Part shown: piece after piece, positions 1-14,200 of the stretch
Numbering within the stretch: the first letter of the stretch is position 1
Layout: the number at the start of each line of letters is the position of its first letter
NCBI GenBank assembly: GCA_003864495.1
Contig: ML133436.1
Location: 2,306,228-2,370,227, forward strand
DNA: 64,000 nucleotides
Source: Nemopilema nomurai
Taxonomy: Eukaryota > Cnidaria > Scyphozoa > Rhizostomeae > Rhizostomatidae
Reading direction: 5' to 3'
Program-made: the position numbers and the translations under genes
The notes under the pieces: generated by a model
Database searches by the model: none
Told to the model about the DNA's origin: nothing
What the model saw: only the letters and a program-made list of their open reading frames with translations

Positions 1-235
1 CTCTGCTCTGCCTTATTGGAAAAAAGAGACCACCCACTAAAGAAAAAAGGAACATATTGGAATTTACAAAGATTTTAAAGTCAGTTTATTGTAAAATAAG
101 AAACCTGTAAATTAATGAGCAACAATATTTCAATATGAAACAAACAAATTTTCGAAAATGCTGTCATTGAGGAAGCCACTTCAGTTTGCTTTGTAGACAT
201 TCAAAATTATTTAGAAACTTCAGGTAAAAACTTAC

Positions 236-2813
236 TCTTGCCCAAGAAAGAAGCTCCTTCAGTTTGCCAGCATCAAGATCACAGGCGGCCAAATGTGATA
301 CAAGTTCATCATCATACAGTTTCTCCATTTCCTTCAAATTAAAATGTCATCAATTTTGAAGAGACTCCAAAATGTGTTTAAAAGTCGTAAATGAAATCAA
401 TCAAGTTGGTTGAAGGTAATCAAAGGCTATGAGCTTGTATCAAGTGTAAGGAAGTTACAACAAAAAGATCTCAATAGTGTCAACAAAGCTGATGCAAATC
501 TATTGAGATTTATTGATAAAAACAATTGAATTCCTACCCTCCACAGTGGTTTTGCTACTTCTGTGAAAGTTAAAGTTGAATCTTCTGGAATGGCAGGAAA
601 TGCCAAGAAAATCACATCAAACTGTGAAATATTGAGTTCCTGGAGGGCTAAAAAACAAATTACTTGCATTCAAATTCAGTCAAGGGGTTTACTAAGGGCT
701 AACATGTTAATTAGTTGGAAAAACATTTGATAGCTTCACCTATTTAATGAACATTTTTAAATAGGAAACATTGTATTTGTAAATATATTTGAGAAAAATT
801 AATGGCATAACATCTATGGCTTAAAATGCTTTGAATCCAAACAGAAAATTTCATTAAGGTTATTGTGAGAATTTAAAATAAAGGCATAAATACCATCTTA
901 CACTTCACCAGACCATATTGCTTGGTTTGATAATTTATGTTAATGTGTACAGTTTTTTTTAGAAAGAAGCCCCCTTTTTGGGGTAGCTAGTGTAAACAAG
1001 ACTATAGTTTTAGCTTGATTCATTCGTTGGTTAGAGAATCAATTCCAAATCATTGAATTTGTAGTAATTAATTGGTGAAAAAACTTACATTCAAGAACTG
1101 CTTCTCTAAGCTGTTCCTTTCCAAAATCATGAGCAAAGATCTTTGCTAGTGTAGAAGAATGAAAACACTTAAAATCTGCATGAATTTTAATTTTATATAA
1201 TGATGCTAATCAAGATTAAATGTAGCAGTTAAAATACATCATTGGGCTCACATAACTTCTTTTCACAAGAAAACTAGATTTAGTTGCAGTCACAATTTTT
1301 GCTGTAGACAGTGCATCATTTGAATATAGAAATTGTAGCTTGAATTTTACACCTTAATACTAGCATAAATCAAGGGTTCCAACACAGGCTGGAAAGTGGA
1401 GGGGCCAAGGAAGATTTTAACAATCATAACAAAAGATATTTAGAAAAGCTCTATTGTTTTACAAAAAAAGTGCGGGACCATGGCCCCCCCCCCCCCTCAT
1501 CGGAGGCCCTGTAAATGCTAAACTTATGATAACATCTTTTGTGAATTACCTGTTACTTTCATGAGTGGCCTGTCAGCTTCAGTCACAGGCTCAATATTGG
1601 CTGCATTTTTACAGACAATCTTGTCTTTTCCCTAAAAATCCATGAAGTCAATCACAAGGGCTATCAAAATATTGTCATGATGCAGAAAACCCCTTGTGAC
1701 AAAATAAGGGGTTCACTTGAAAAGACTTGGTGAAATATTAACCAACAAATGATGCGTCTTATTAGGGCATCTATTCTCTCCACATACTCAGCACTAAACT
1801 TGTGACTTCTTCCTAACCATTGGTTTTTTATATATGGATAAGGTTCATAGCGGAGATTTTGAAGAGGTGCACAGCAGAGGTAAATAGATGTTCAATTATA
1901 GCTTTTTTTCATATGGCAACTGTCTACATCGCAATCGTTATGACAATCGAGACCTGCGTATGGCGTGAGTGGGGGCATGCAGCCTTGAACAAAAACTTGG
2001 TGACGCAAACAGTTAATAACAATAAATATTTAACGATAGGTAATAGTTGGTGGCTTTGGTTACCTGTGATGCCACTCTTGTGCAAGATTTTTGCGACTCT
2101 GCAAGTTTCAGGGCTTTAACCAAACTGTCTTGAAGCTAGGGCAACGAAAACAGTTACGGACATAGCACAAGTGTAAAATTCGAAAATATGCAGCATTTGT
2201 GTATAATTTCAAAATTACAAAGAGTACAAATGAAGAATTAGAAAAGTTTTTCGGTAGAGAGGCAACTAAAAAGCTGAACAACAGGGTATGAATTGCAGGT
2301 ACCATGCCTTAGAACGCCGTTTCGATGCTCGTTACATAACTATGAGTGGCTTGGTGAAATGAACAGCGTAGATCCGTGCTAACGCAGTCAGCAAATGCTG
2401 CACAAGAAAAAGCACGAGGGATGTCTCCACCGACAGAATGTAGGGATCTTTCTGTGCAAACGGGGAGAGCTTCGTGAACATTCCAGAATAAATTTATCGC
2501 AACGCCAAATTGCGAATTTTTCCAAATAATCACATTTCTATCAACAGCAAAAATTAGTCCGATTAAAATAAATTTGGGGTTGTTTTCCAAATTTCCAAAT
2601 CGGGAAGTATCACTTGGCCTAGGGATTTCTTACCTCGGCAGCTGGATTCTGAGTAGACTTGCGCTTCAGGCTACTCCAGTGCGAAATATTTCCAGTGTGG
2701 ATGAAAATCCGGTCGAGCTGCTCAAGAAAAATGCTCTCACCACAGCATCCATTGCCGTTTGCAGCAGCAATTTTACGAGGTATCACCTCTTCTCCTCTTG
2801 AGATTACCTCCAT
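236..2813 (-). CDS. GCLM: Glutamate-cysteine ligase modifier subunit, 5' six coding exons (partial)
   Basis: GCLM binds the catalytic subunit GCLC in the cytosol and raises its affinity for glutamate in the rate-limiting step of glutathione synthesis. It has an aldo-keto-reductase-like fold. Coding exons on the minus strand are 2634-2813, 2064-2135, 1550-1631, 1089-1145, 538-647 and 236-331, giving 199 codons in continuous frame. Exon 1 has FIHTGNISHWSSLKRK, matching human HLQTGNLLNWGRLRKK. Exons 3-4 read MKVTAKIFAHDFGKEQLREA against human MKVSAKLF. Exons 5-6 read LQELNISQFDVIFLAFP and LYDDELVSHLAACDLDAGKL, matching the LGVAQLDSVIIASPP and IGTSDLDKTQL region. The ATG at 2813 is the first Met in frame; a longer open frame upstream has no ATG. 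The exons for the C-terminal quarter (the human VKPNSNQVN part onward) lie beyond the left edge. I see no break, only truncation by the window. Confidence 0.9.
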
Positions 2814-4998
2814 TTTCCCAAACTCTTCTCCTGCATATAAACAAGTGGTGCTGTTCCGGCTAATTACATGAGTCCGCAGACATGCGTCGAAGTCGCTAGC
2901 CAATCAACAGCCGGCATTCTGAATCGTTGCGTAAACAAGAAGTCGTGTGACCTGAATACGAGGCTCCAGAACATTCCCTCTAATCATCTTATCCATAAAT
3001 TGATTTGCACAAAGCTTGGTTTGGTTGATGCAAAGTTTTATAATCTACACGATGACAGTGCATTTTAAAAGCATATGCAATGTCAGATTTTAAGGTCTGC
3101 GGTGAAAGTTTTGTTTTGCAAGTCATGGAGATAACAATGTCGGTGGGTTCTTTGCCAATTCGTCATGGGCTGTAAAAGTTTCTGAAGCAAGGGAGGAAAC
3201 TTCCCAAAGCTACTTCGAATTACATTGATCAGTGAAGTTTCGGTTGAAGAAGGAAAAAGTAATGCCTACAATATCTGGCCTATTATGTTCAACTCTGATT
3301 CACATCTTCCATTCAAGATTTTGGTGGTAGTCTTTCTCTTTGAACGTGAAGAATTTCGAAGCTATAGTCTGTTACAAGCAATCATGGCTTTCGTTTTGAC
3401 TGCTAAGAATCTCAAATATTTTTGCATTAGGAGCTGAAGTGATTAAAAGATCAGTGCATTAAATTTTCAAGATTCTTAGGTTTCTACGAAGAGATTCCAA
3501 ACAGTCTTGAACTTAGAGCGTCTGCACGTAATGCGGGGTGTGCTCTGATGCCTTGTTGCGTGGTTGACAAGCCCGTTCAGGTGAGATGGTAACCTGTATA
3601 GACATGTGGCAACCGGTTGCTATATACGAGGATCGGCTTTAAAAGTATTCAATGACAGTGACAATACCCAAGCCATACCTAAACAATTTACTTCCAATAA
3701 CCAAAAACCTAACTTGTCGGATAGAACTGGCATCTGAGAAAAACAAAGTAAAGAAGAGACCGCCTTTTCGACCTTAGATCGGAATTCAATAACATGAAGA
3801 ACTTCTTTATAACACAAAGTCTAACTATTCAGAGGCATGCTAATTATCGTGACTAAAATCGAATTAATTATATATACTTTTGCCATAGTCAGCGTCCATG
3901 TATTACAGTGATCATTCAATACCAGCAGCAGGGGAAAGCTAGGGCTTGAATAGATAATACTGCGAAGAACAATGGGCCTAGAGACAGAAGCATATCTGTG
4001 ATACCAAGGGCTAACTGACGTCCATATCCGGTTATTGAAGCTCTTAAACTTACAACTGCCAAATCTATGTTCAGGAGCACCCAAATAATTACGGCTTCTA
4101 TAAGGACAGATCCGAGCTGCCCCATTTACTGGAAAGCACCTGCTTCTGAAGGTATACCTGTTCGTTTGTGAAGTTTGCAGCATCTATTGTCTTGAGAACT
4201 ATTCTAGAATCTGAGATGAGTAGCGATAAGATTGGAGTGCAAATAGAAGCTTGCTAAAACAGCAGCAGTGGTGTCCGATAGAGCCGACACCATTTTCGAA
4301 GGTCTAAAGGTCGGACAGCGGTTGAGCTGGCGAATTAGAGGGGTGGGCCATAGGAAGGCCATTATGCAAATGGGCCTGGGGCTGCAAAAGAACTGTACAT
4401 GGAAAAATGAATAGTCCTCTCGACCTCTAATAACATCAAGTTGTCGACATACTGCTCGGAGTATGACGAGATAAGGTAGACCAAAAGCTGAATATAGACG
4501 CATCCTATAAAATCATAGAACCAAATAAATATAGCTGAAATGTGATACCTAACGGAAACATGGGGGACGGTACAATGTAGCACGCGACGTTCAGCCTGTA
4601 ATGATGGGTGTCATCTAGCAAATCATCTTAAAGTAAGGAACAATTCTTCCAAATAATTTACATATCTTAACACAGCTGAAGCTTTACATAGTTAATTCAT
4701 AGATAGATCGCCACAGTTTCAGTTTGAAGCAAAATACCATATTCTCTGCCTTGTACAATAGTTGGCAATTCAGTTAGAAAGCTAAAACTGTAGCTATCAT
4801 TCTGGGAGATCGTATGACTTCTTAGAAAATGAATTTGAATGGCTATTTAACAATTCATATACATTGGTTTTTGGAAATACAGAGAATTATTTTTATCTCC
4901 TGACACAAAGTACTATAGAAAATACTTGCAAGATTTTATAAAGCGGAACAAAATGGCTCACTATCACTTATTTGGGTTACTCAGCAGTTCAGAAAATT
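2814..4998. other. Intergenic stretch between GCLM start and RABL6 3' end
   Basis: GCLM is transcribed leftward from near 2.8 kb and RABL6 ends leftward near 5.0 kb, so this interval should hold the GCLM promoter. Apart from the candidate ARE I see no gene. Overlapping hydrophobic reading frames between 3.9 and 4.6 kb on the minus strand are broken by stops and match nothing I recognise. Confidence 0.5.
3052..3062 (+). promoter_or_regulatory. Candidate antioxidant response element upstream of GCLM
   Basis: The sequence ATGACAGTGCA fits the ARE core RTGAYnnnGCR exactly. Followed by TTTT and preceded by ACACG, it fits all but one fixed position of the extended element. It lies 239 bp upstream of the GCLM ATG. 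GCLM is a classic target of Nrf2/CNC-family factors with small Maf partners in vertebrates; that it is so here is inferred from the site and its position. Confidence 0.5.
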
Positions 4999-5004
4999 TT
5001 TATT
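4999..5004 (-). terminator. Polyadenylation signal of RABL6
   Basis: The plus strand reads TTTATT, so the transcript strand has AATAAA, 230 bases past the RABL6 stop codon. This is the first canonical signal I found after the stop. Confidence 0.55.
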
Positions 5005-5233
5005 GATTTCAGAATTTCTCACGGAACTGACCCCCTGGCACGGGAAGAATCGAACAGTGGCAAGCACCATTATCGTATCAAAACCCTTGTGCGAAGCTAA
5101 AAAGCCGGGGAGCGCGGGAATGATCAACCAATCAGCTGATGTGATGAGCTTGTCCGGTTCTTGAGACTGGTTAGCTACTCCCCTCCTCCCAATTAAAAAT
5201 TTCATTCTGAATTTGCTAATTGCAGCTTTTCTA

Positions 5234-8200
5234 CTAGAGTAGCTCGTAATCCTTCTCCGAGTCAGTTGTTCGTTTCGAGGACTTCTTTTTCTTTCCTTCT
5301 TTATCTCTGGGCTTTTTCTTTTTCTTTTCATGGTCAATGTCCTCCTTTCCTTCTCGATCTTTCGAAGGCTTCTTCTTTTTCTTCTTTTCGCCTTCAGCCT
5401 TATGAAAAAAAAATATTTGTTGTTGGGTGTAGCAAAACCTAGCTCATGAAGGTTTCATCCCCATATCTAGTCTAGAAGGTAGTAATTAGATATATCACAA
5501 ACAAAGTCTATCAAAATCGTATCACAAAACAGAGATAATCTCACTGGTTTTCTCTCCTTCTTCTTTCGAGGCTTCTTTTCAGAGTCGTCATTATCTAAAA
5601 AGACAGATATTCTTCGCAAAATGCTGATAATATATACTATAATGAATAGGGCGTGTAGACGAATAGCTGAAGAAAAGACTATTGAAAAGCCTTGGTATCT
5701 TTCTATGAAAGACACAGCTCAATAGATCATACTTTGTCTTATACACAAGAATTGCTAGGACATACCCTATGGTGCTTGTACGCCATAGACGGCTTTGAGA
5801 AAGGGTCGCTCACGTATTTAAAACAAAATAGGCTATACTGCCGCCTAAATTGTTGAGGAAAGATTAAAAATTCATACAACGGGATAGCAGGCACAAAACA
5901 ATCAAGATATTGGAGACGACGCTATGCAAGTTTCAAATCACCAACCGTGAGATATCGACGTTTTCCGCATCTGCTCAGTCATAAACATATCAAGGTCGTC
6001 GGCAGTGATTGCAAAAGTAGATTGGCCTGCATCCACGCTGACTGCTCTATCAAGATTGTTTTCTGTCTTTGTGCTTGAATCCTTGCTGAAAAACACCAGC
6101 AAATAGGTTTACAGAACAGCATCAAGGCCAAAATGAATTCATGTCATTCAACATATAGAAACGAATGCAGGAGAAAAATGGATTAAACCATGAAATTTTA
6201 AAGAAATCGAGCAACTTCGATAAAAGAAAAAAATTTTTTACTGTAGAAACTCTAAAGATAATGAATAATACATTACATTTCGCTTTTTACGAGAGAAAAG
6301 CAAATATCATCAGGGCTACAAATTGACCATGAATAATTACCTACCTAGAAGGAATTGTAGAATCGTTTTCCTATAAAATAAAATAAATAGTTCGAAAAAA
6401 AACCAGTAATGATTTTAAGACAGAAGAAAAATCAGCTTTTGACATTTGTTGGCATGGACAGAAACATTTGCACGTAAATACAAAATACAATGGCCTCTTT
6501 CAGCCACTACGGTTGAGGTGAATCTAGAACTACAAAAACAAACGCAGAGCTTTACCTTCGTATTGGGCTTTGACGCTGCTGTTCTTTGCTTGCTTTTACC
6601 ATCGCCACCTCCAAGCCAATTATTCAAACCAGAATCATCGTCAATATCAAAATCTGGGGTAATTTCGTATGTGGGCCCAGCATCGTTTTCGTCATTACTT
6701 GAATTGTCATCCGAACTAATATTTTTTGGTAGATTATTAGTATTATTTATTCTGTCATTCCCATTTTCTTCATTTAACAAAACTGGCGCTTCGTTGGAAG
6801 TTTTCCTCACTGGGGCCGTCTTCCCAATCTCTGTCTCCTCATCTGAAGACTCTATGTCGGCCGGCGCACTAACAAGTGGATTGTCTTTGTCCGACTCTCC
6901 ATCACTTTGCTCCTGTGTACCAATAACATCATGTGTGACGTCATCAATGCTGTCTATGACGTCATCAATGTTGTCTATGACGTCATCCTCACTGTCCGAT
7001 TCGACAGTCTTTGGTGGCACAGAATGCGATTCATCGCCGAGAGGCTTTTCGTCGTCCGAGTCTAAATCCTGATAATCCATAACTAAAGGATTTCCGCCAT
7101 CGTCATCACTGAAATATCAATCGACTCTAGTCAGTACTGGATAGCATACTAGCACTGAACATGCAAACAAAGAGTCAAATATGATCCCTATAGCTTTTTA
7201 GAAAAAATTAAGCATCAATTAAACTTTGCACAACCATAAACGCGTTCAAGACTCCAGAGATTGAAAATCCAAGTAATGTCACCGACTAAACGTTTTCTTT
7301 GCTGCTGCCAGCTAATAAAAATCTGGTTTTTAAACTTTGTAAAGGAGATCTCGAGAGAGAGTAATAGAAGTTGCTTTTAGTATAAGAAGTATGATGATGG
7401 AGGTATGGTTAGTTTAGTTGCTTTTCAAAAATCTGTGAGTCACAAAAAGTATAAAAGGAATTTCAAAATAGCACGAAAAATGGAGCCATAACTTGTACAT
7501 ACTCAAAATAATTTTTCGTTCGACAACGGATGACCAGAAGCTGACGTAAAATAGTCAGTTTCGGATGAAAAACCACGCGAGAAAATGTGGGAAAGAGCGC
7601 ACGTTGTCTGAGTTTTGTCAAATCGGCATCTACTCACAACCCAACTGAAAAGACGTCATATTTTCTCTGAGGCTCTGGTACCAAGGGAATTCAATATTGG
7701 CTTTTTTATTGATACAAATGTTTCAGTTTCGTTTTACAGTCACGTGTCCTGATTAGTTCATGTTGTCCTGGTTAACGCCTTTTTAACGGCAATGAGTTTG
7801 TCTGTCAACGTGCATTGAGTCTTTCGTATTGTCCAGCTTATTAGCTTCTATTTGAGTTATGAGTGTGTGCTGATCAGGACTTAGTTAGTCTTTCTGCTGG
7901 ATAATTAAAGAAAGCATTAGGGGAAGGGTCTCTCTCGCGTGCTACTTATTCGGGGCATATGTCCACTGGCCTAGCCCACCAGTTCGATTTACTACAAGAA
8001 ACGACTGTCACCATCATGGTAAAACGCGAAAATGATCCATTAACATTTAACGTTTATGTTGAAGCCTTCAAACATCAGTGAATATAGGAATTTTGGAAAG
8101 TTTGCCAAGTAGAGATATACTTGGACGAAACAAATATTCCTTTGGTAGAAAATATGATGCGAAATAATCAGGAAAGAAGAAAAGAGCTCTGCAAAAAGGC

Positions 8201-11200
8201 AGAGAAGGGTGCACCTTTCCTCCTCATCAGAGATGGCAGCTGGAGGGGGTGGTTCGGCCGACTTTTTGGCTTCTTTTTTGTTCCACCATCGTTTCTTTTT
8301 CTCTGCCATGTCTAAGAAGTTTGGATCCAAGTCCGACTCGGGACTAAATTCGTGGATGTTGTTCAAAGATGTCGGCGAAATTACATCATCATCTGTATAA
8401 ATTTTGGAAAGAACGTAATTTACCAAGACTAGTCAAAACAAAAGCAACAATTCTATCACCATAGAGAAAATACAGCTATCATTTTAACCATTCCTGTACA
8501 TACTATTGATGTGGGAAAGTTGGTAAGGCTTTTGTATTAGATGAATGACAACGCGCGTGACAAAATTTTAATGCATTGGCAATCGACAGTTAAAAATATG
8601 AGTTTTTCAAAAATGATCAGCTGAAGACCAAATGCTTCTGTTGAAAGCATAACGCGACATCTGTCCAACATAAATACTAAACATAGTTCCTACGGCTCAT
8701 GCTTGGAAGCGTAACAGCAAACATACCAAGACTAGATCCCTGCTCCAGCTTCTCTACTCTGGCCGAGTAATTCCTTCCATTGGCCACTTTGTTTTCAGTC
8801 AGCAAGGCAGACTGCCTGACATTGGCAGGGGGTAAGGGTGCAACAGGGTGCTCGGTGAGAGATGTTTCATCAGCAATTTTTCTGCTCAGGACGTCGGCTG
8901 CCGAAATACTAGGGGAGGTCTCTGATGCTGAAAAAGTGAAGATGCCTTAACTGACCACAAGCAATCAACATGACCTACTTTTATCCATATCTACAACAAC
9001 TAGGACGCAATTTAAGAGAACCTCTGCTGGATACTTTTTCGCTCAAAGTAGCAGAAGATCTCCAAGAATAAGTCATTTTTAAGCACATAAAAGAGGACAG
9101 ATCGTTGAGAATTTGCAATGATACCTACTTAATTTAAAAGGCATGAAATAATCTGTAACTAAAGGTTTAAAATAATCTCAAACTTGTAATTATCTTTGTC
9201 ACCTGATTCGTCTGTTTCACTTGATGGAGTCGCTGTCCCAGTTGTCTTTGCCTTTCTCGATGCAATCGATTGAATGAACCTACAGAAATTGATGACTATT
9301 TTTAAACTTTTTCACCCGGGACAGCAAAAAAGAAAAAAAGGCGAGGTAAGTATTTCATGAGGATGAAAAGTTGGCAACGGACCTTCAAAAAGCAATATTA
9401 TGCAACAAAATGTCAACATAATGTATACACTGTATTTTTTAGCAAAAAAATGTAATTATAAAATTTAGTTAAAAAATGACATATTTCAAAAGGACTTCAA
9501 AACAAGCGTAACCAAGGCAACTAACTTGTCATAGTTTTGCTCTTCTTTCTCATCATCGTGAAGAAGCTTTTCTCTAGTTTCCTAATTTGGTAAGAAAAAC
9601 AGCATTGAAAACCATCACTACTAAACATCATTTCTAATAATTAGTAATTATCAAATTACCAGTAATACTATTGTCAAAATCAAATCAAAGACAGCATAAT
9701 CTACATGCAAAAACTGGACTGAATGGCTTTTATAAATATACACTGTATAAATTGTACTGCATTCTATAAAAAGCGAACTACTTCAGAGTGAAAGTTAATA
9801 ATTCTCTTCCGGGTTTATACAGCATTTGCCGATGGGCTGGAGAAAAAATTAGCAAGGTGGTACCTCAATCTCTAGGGCGTTGGCTTCAAGTTGCCTCAAA
9901 AGTGTTTCTCTCTAGAATAACGGTTGAAGAAATGTGTAGCACATGTAATAGATGATACGATTTCAATTCAATGACAAATGTATCATAGCAATTGTCCGAA
10001 TCTGTGTTCATTTGACGTGTTAAACCTTTCACAGATGTAAATCAACATTCTACACCTTTCCATACAAAAACGTTTATCTAGATTTCTTTTTCATCGAAGT
10101 CCTGTGCTTGACAATACGCTTTTGACAACTCTTCCACGAAACATCATTTCAATTTTGCCTTATAAATCTAAGTTCAAATAGGATTTAAAATTGTTTCTAG
10201 GAAATCTTGTCTAATGTCTTTCTAGCACGACTCGTGATATACCTAAGAATAAAAGTTTACCGAACACTATTTAACTATCAATGAAGACTTTTGTTCGCCT
10301 AAGCCAAGCTTTACCTAAAGGGTTTCCCTAAAGAGATCGCATCTTACCTGCAGTATAAGAAAGGGGATGTTCAGGAACTGATAAAGGTATCGCAGACCAA
10401 ATCCATTCTTTAATGATGACTCGACAAAATTTACTTCAGCGGATCCAACAGGTCTGATTAGAAGCAAATTGATAATAAAAAGCCCAAACATGAACAGATA
10501 AAAAACAAATTCTAGCAAAGGAATTTACTCTTTATCGTACACTAATGGTCATCAATTTAGGAAATAATCAACAACGTTCATATATTTTAAATAACAGGCA
10601 ATTAAAGCCAAAGATAGTGAAAGTAAGACACCAGCTTCAAAGCATTTTGGTACCAGACAACGCTTTGAGGGGACGTGGCAACAATCTTGTAACAAAGGAC
10701 TAGAAAGATGACTTATTAAATTACGAGCTGCGTAAGCTGAAATGTTTGCATTGCATCATCATTAGGCGCTTGAAATTATTACAAAACTGCTTCAGGAAAT
10801 GTGTCATACCTCTCGAGGTGCTCCACGTGAGCAGACATTGTTTCGCTGTCTACTAAGCGATGTTCGCCCATATCTCGAAAATTGGCCTAAGGAAAAAAAG
10901 ACGGAACGAATTTTAAAACTGAAATAACTATAATATGGAATCGAATCATATTCATAAAATTGTTAACTTTTAATGTCAAGAAGCCATTGGCACTCCGCTA
11001 AACGATTTTTGGTCACAACTCTAAGGGTTTTTCCGATTTTGACAACTGTTGGAAAATTTTGTCAAAATATAGATCTTTCTTTCTTTTGCCTTACAGATTC
11101 ATCAGCATCAAAAAAAATATTCTCTACTAGATGCAAGGCATTTCCCTGAATAAGGATTTTTTATTCATTGCAGAAAATCTTTTGCATTGGGTTTGGTTAG

Positions 11201-14200
11201 GCGAAGCTTCAAGCTCATTTGAAAATGAAACTATGCTTTCAGTTTAATAATTCAAAATGAGTGAACAAGACGAAAAGTAGTCTGTCTGTCCTAAAAAGGG
11301 TTGGTGTGTCGGCTGGCAAACATCAGCTACTAATCGCAAAGAGCCAATCAGAAAGACTTTACAAACTATTCTAGACAGAAATAATAAATAGCAATTGCTT
11401 TCCGATGAACAGGAATTGATTCCTACAAAAAGTTGAGAACAAGGCCTATTATAGGTGGTGGATATAGAGGAAAGTTTGTGTTGGACTCTGAACGAAGAAA
11501 GGATGGTATTTGCACTCAAATTTTACTCTTAAAGTTTTGTTGCTTTTTTAATCTGGTATGTATTTTATATACAACTTTGAAAAAGGGCAAGGTTAGAATT
11601 TTTACGCTAGAGTTGACCTACCTACCGGATCGACCGCAGCCGGACAAACCGGCTAGAGTTGAATAGGCAGCTATTGTGGTTGTGCGGAAACTGTATGACA
11701 GTATTTTTATATTTTAGACAAATGCCTTCGCTAGGAAATTTATAAGGAATAACTGAAATGAAAAATTTACATTTTCTAAAAAAGGAAGACTTCGTTTTGC
11801 TTACCATAACGAGCACGGGAATATGATTTGGAACTTTGGGTAGCTCGCGTTCAACGTACTTCCAAGTCCTGCAAAGATTAGGAAGTCCTCGAAAATAAGA
11901 GCGAACGCTAGCTGCAAATAACTCTATTCCAGAGTTTGCATAATGATTCAAATACTTCATGTAATTCATTCCAAACCGTCTCCGCGATCTATCCGACGGT
12001 AACCTACTATGTGGAGTGTCCGACAAAAAGTAGCGAAAGTATTTTGGAAAGTATTAAAAAAAAATTGATCTTCGCTGTTCCTAGAGCTTCAAAAGTTATC
12101 AAGTAAGAGTGTTGTATTTCAAAGATCATTCCACACGATTAATGCACAAGGCCTTTGACGCCATGACGTCTTTGATGACCAATGACGTCATCGACCTGCT
12201 AAGCACTGGCAGAGAGAGAAAGCAAAAGGCATTGGATTCCACAAGACAGTTTCTTACTACCTTTATCTAAAACTGTTACAATTTCTAGCTATGCATAATC
12301 TAATTAATTAAAATCAACTAATGTCAATCGGCAACACTCAAAATGATGTAAAGTGAATATGAATGGAGGAAGTGACATTATTAGAGAAGCCACAACAAAC
12401 ATATGGTTTTGTATCTAGTTTTGTCAGCCTGATAAATGTCAAAAATAAAATGTAGTTTTATTTAGTACATCAATTGGAATTCGTGCGCCTGAGAAAATAA
12501 GCGCACAGAAGTGAGAAGACTTGATTTTAAAAAATACTCGTTATTATAAGAATTGGCATGCACATGATTTGGATATAAATTAATGCCTGTCTTTCCAAAC
12601 GTCAGAGTAGCAAAGTTAAGGATAAAACAGGCAATTTCCTACAGATTTATGGCTACTGCATCAAAGAAAAAATCTGTTAACTGAATCGTCAAAATGCTCG
12701 TTGCTGGAAGTGGTTACTACGCGATAATGAAATGCACGTGAATTTTAACGATGAAGCTTTTCCTATCATGAATTTTAGGCCTATCATGAATAAAAAAAAT
12801 GAGTGGGAATGTAAATGAAAAAGACTATAGCGTACGAAGACATTTCGCGTCTTCGGACAAGATTTGAGATTTCTCTCAAACGCGCACAAACGATCGAGAC
12901 CTGTTTTGCCAACAGAAACAGCAACAAGGCATATCGTTCTAGCGATAAGCTGGTTGTTTCACAATCTTGCTTAAACTATGATAAAGACCGCTACCGAGAT
13001 AAGAGAGATAGGCAAACATTTTATACCGTTGATATCAATATCACAGGACGTCTTTCTCAGATCGGTGCTTGGACATATTCAAAACGCTTGACAATAAAAG
13101 GACAAAGGACTGGAAACAGTTTTATTTTATTAATGAGAAGGCGCTTTATAGTTTCTTTGAAAGACAGCTACATTTGGTTCAACAGATAGTTCTCTCACTT
13201 ACTAGCACTCAGGAAAGTCAGAGATTCGTGGTTAGCTTTTTGTCGCTGCGGCAACCTTTTTCTGCGCGGTATGATTCTTTATTGTTTGCAACTCGACATC
13301 TTTGGATTTGCCTTCGTGCTCAGAGCTTTTAGTTTCACTGCACCTTAGCTTGCGTAATACAAACTGCACAGCCTTTTTCGCTCTCAAAACATCGCCCGTT
13401 GCCTTTTCATGGACATCATGTTTCATTAGGGTGTAGACGATAGGGTTGACGACGGACAGAACAAACCGGCCTAAATTCATGCCTACGTACTTCTCCCTGT
13501 GAAGGTCCGACCTATGCAAGTACGCAATGGCGACGATCCAGACTAGCACGCCCGCAAACATCAAACCTAACATCAACGACGTCTTGGACTCCTCTATCAA
13601 TCTCTGCTGCCGCGCCACACTTATGCGTTGTCGCTTTCGCCGCCGACCGTTCCGCACGACAATACACATCGCCAAGAGCGCAAGGCCCGATGTACTCGTA
13701 CCGACGAAGCACAGTGAAATGAAGACATCGTCGTAGAACTTATAGTTTTCAAGATGCTGTAATAGCTGCTTAGAGAATGCCAACAGCTGGGTGGTATTAC
13801 CGACGCTGTGGTAGTCATACAACGGCTTGTATATCGCAAAAGACGTACCAGCGAAGACGGTAGACAACAGCCATATGGTGGACACAGAGAGCGCGGCCTT
13901 CCGCGCGGTGAAATGAACTAGGTGCTTGAGCGGGAAGCATACGGATACCGCACGGTCGACAATAACCGCAGATAGGCTATAGATGCTGACGAGACTGTTG
14001 AAAACCAACAGAACACTGCTCAGGTGGTGAATTCGTCTCAAGAAGATATAGGTGTCGGTGGTGATGGTACTCGACTCACTAACAACAAACACAGGGATGA
14101 CAAGCACGCCTACCGTCAAATCCGATACGGTCAGGTTCACTGGGAATATATTCGGCTTGCTTCTCAATACTCTGAACCGTAGAAACAAAGCAATAATGAA

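Noticed and set aside
1486..1498. Poly-C run in GCLM intron 3
   Set aside because: A homopolymer tract with no wider structure; probably of no function and prone to sequencing error.
2814..2903. Thirty extra N-terminal codons for GCLM
   Set aside because: The extension begins with TTG and has no ATG; the start at 2813 fits the family better.
3821..4583. Overlapping minus-strand hydrophobic frames suggesting a broken membrane protein or receptor pseudogene
   Set aside because: The pieces do not join in one frame, and no DRY, NPxxY or other receptor motif could be placed.
6446..7072. 208-codon plus-strand open frame rich in serine
   Set aside because: It is the antisense shadow of RABL6 exon 15; the minus strand carries the conserved protein and matching splice phases.
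12159..12220. Coding-like stretch with a CRE (TGACGTCA) in RABL6 intron 6
   Set aside because: The short plus-strand reading has no start, no splice partner and no similarity; one CRE alone is weak evidence.
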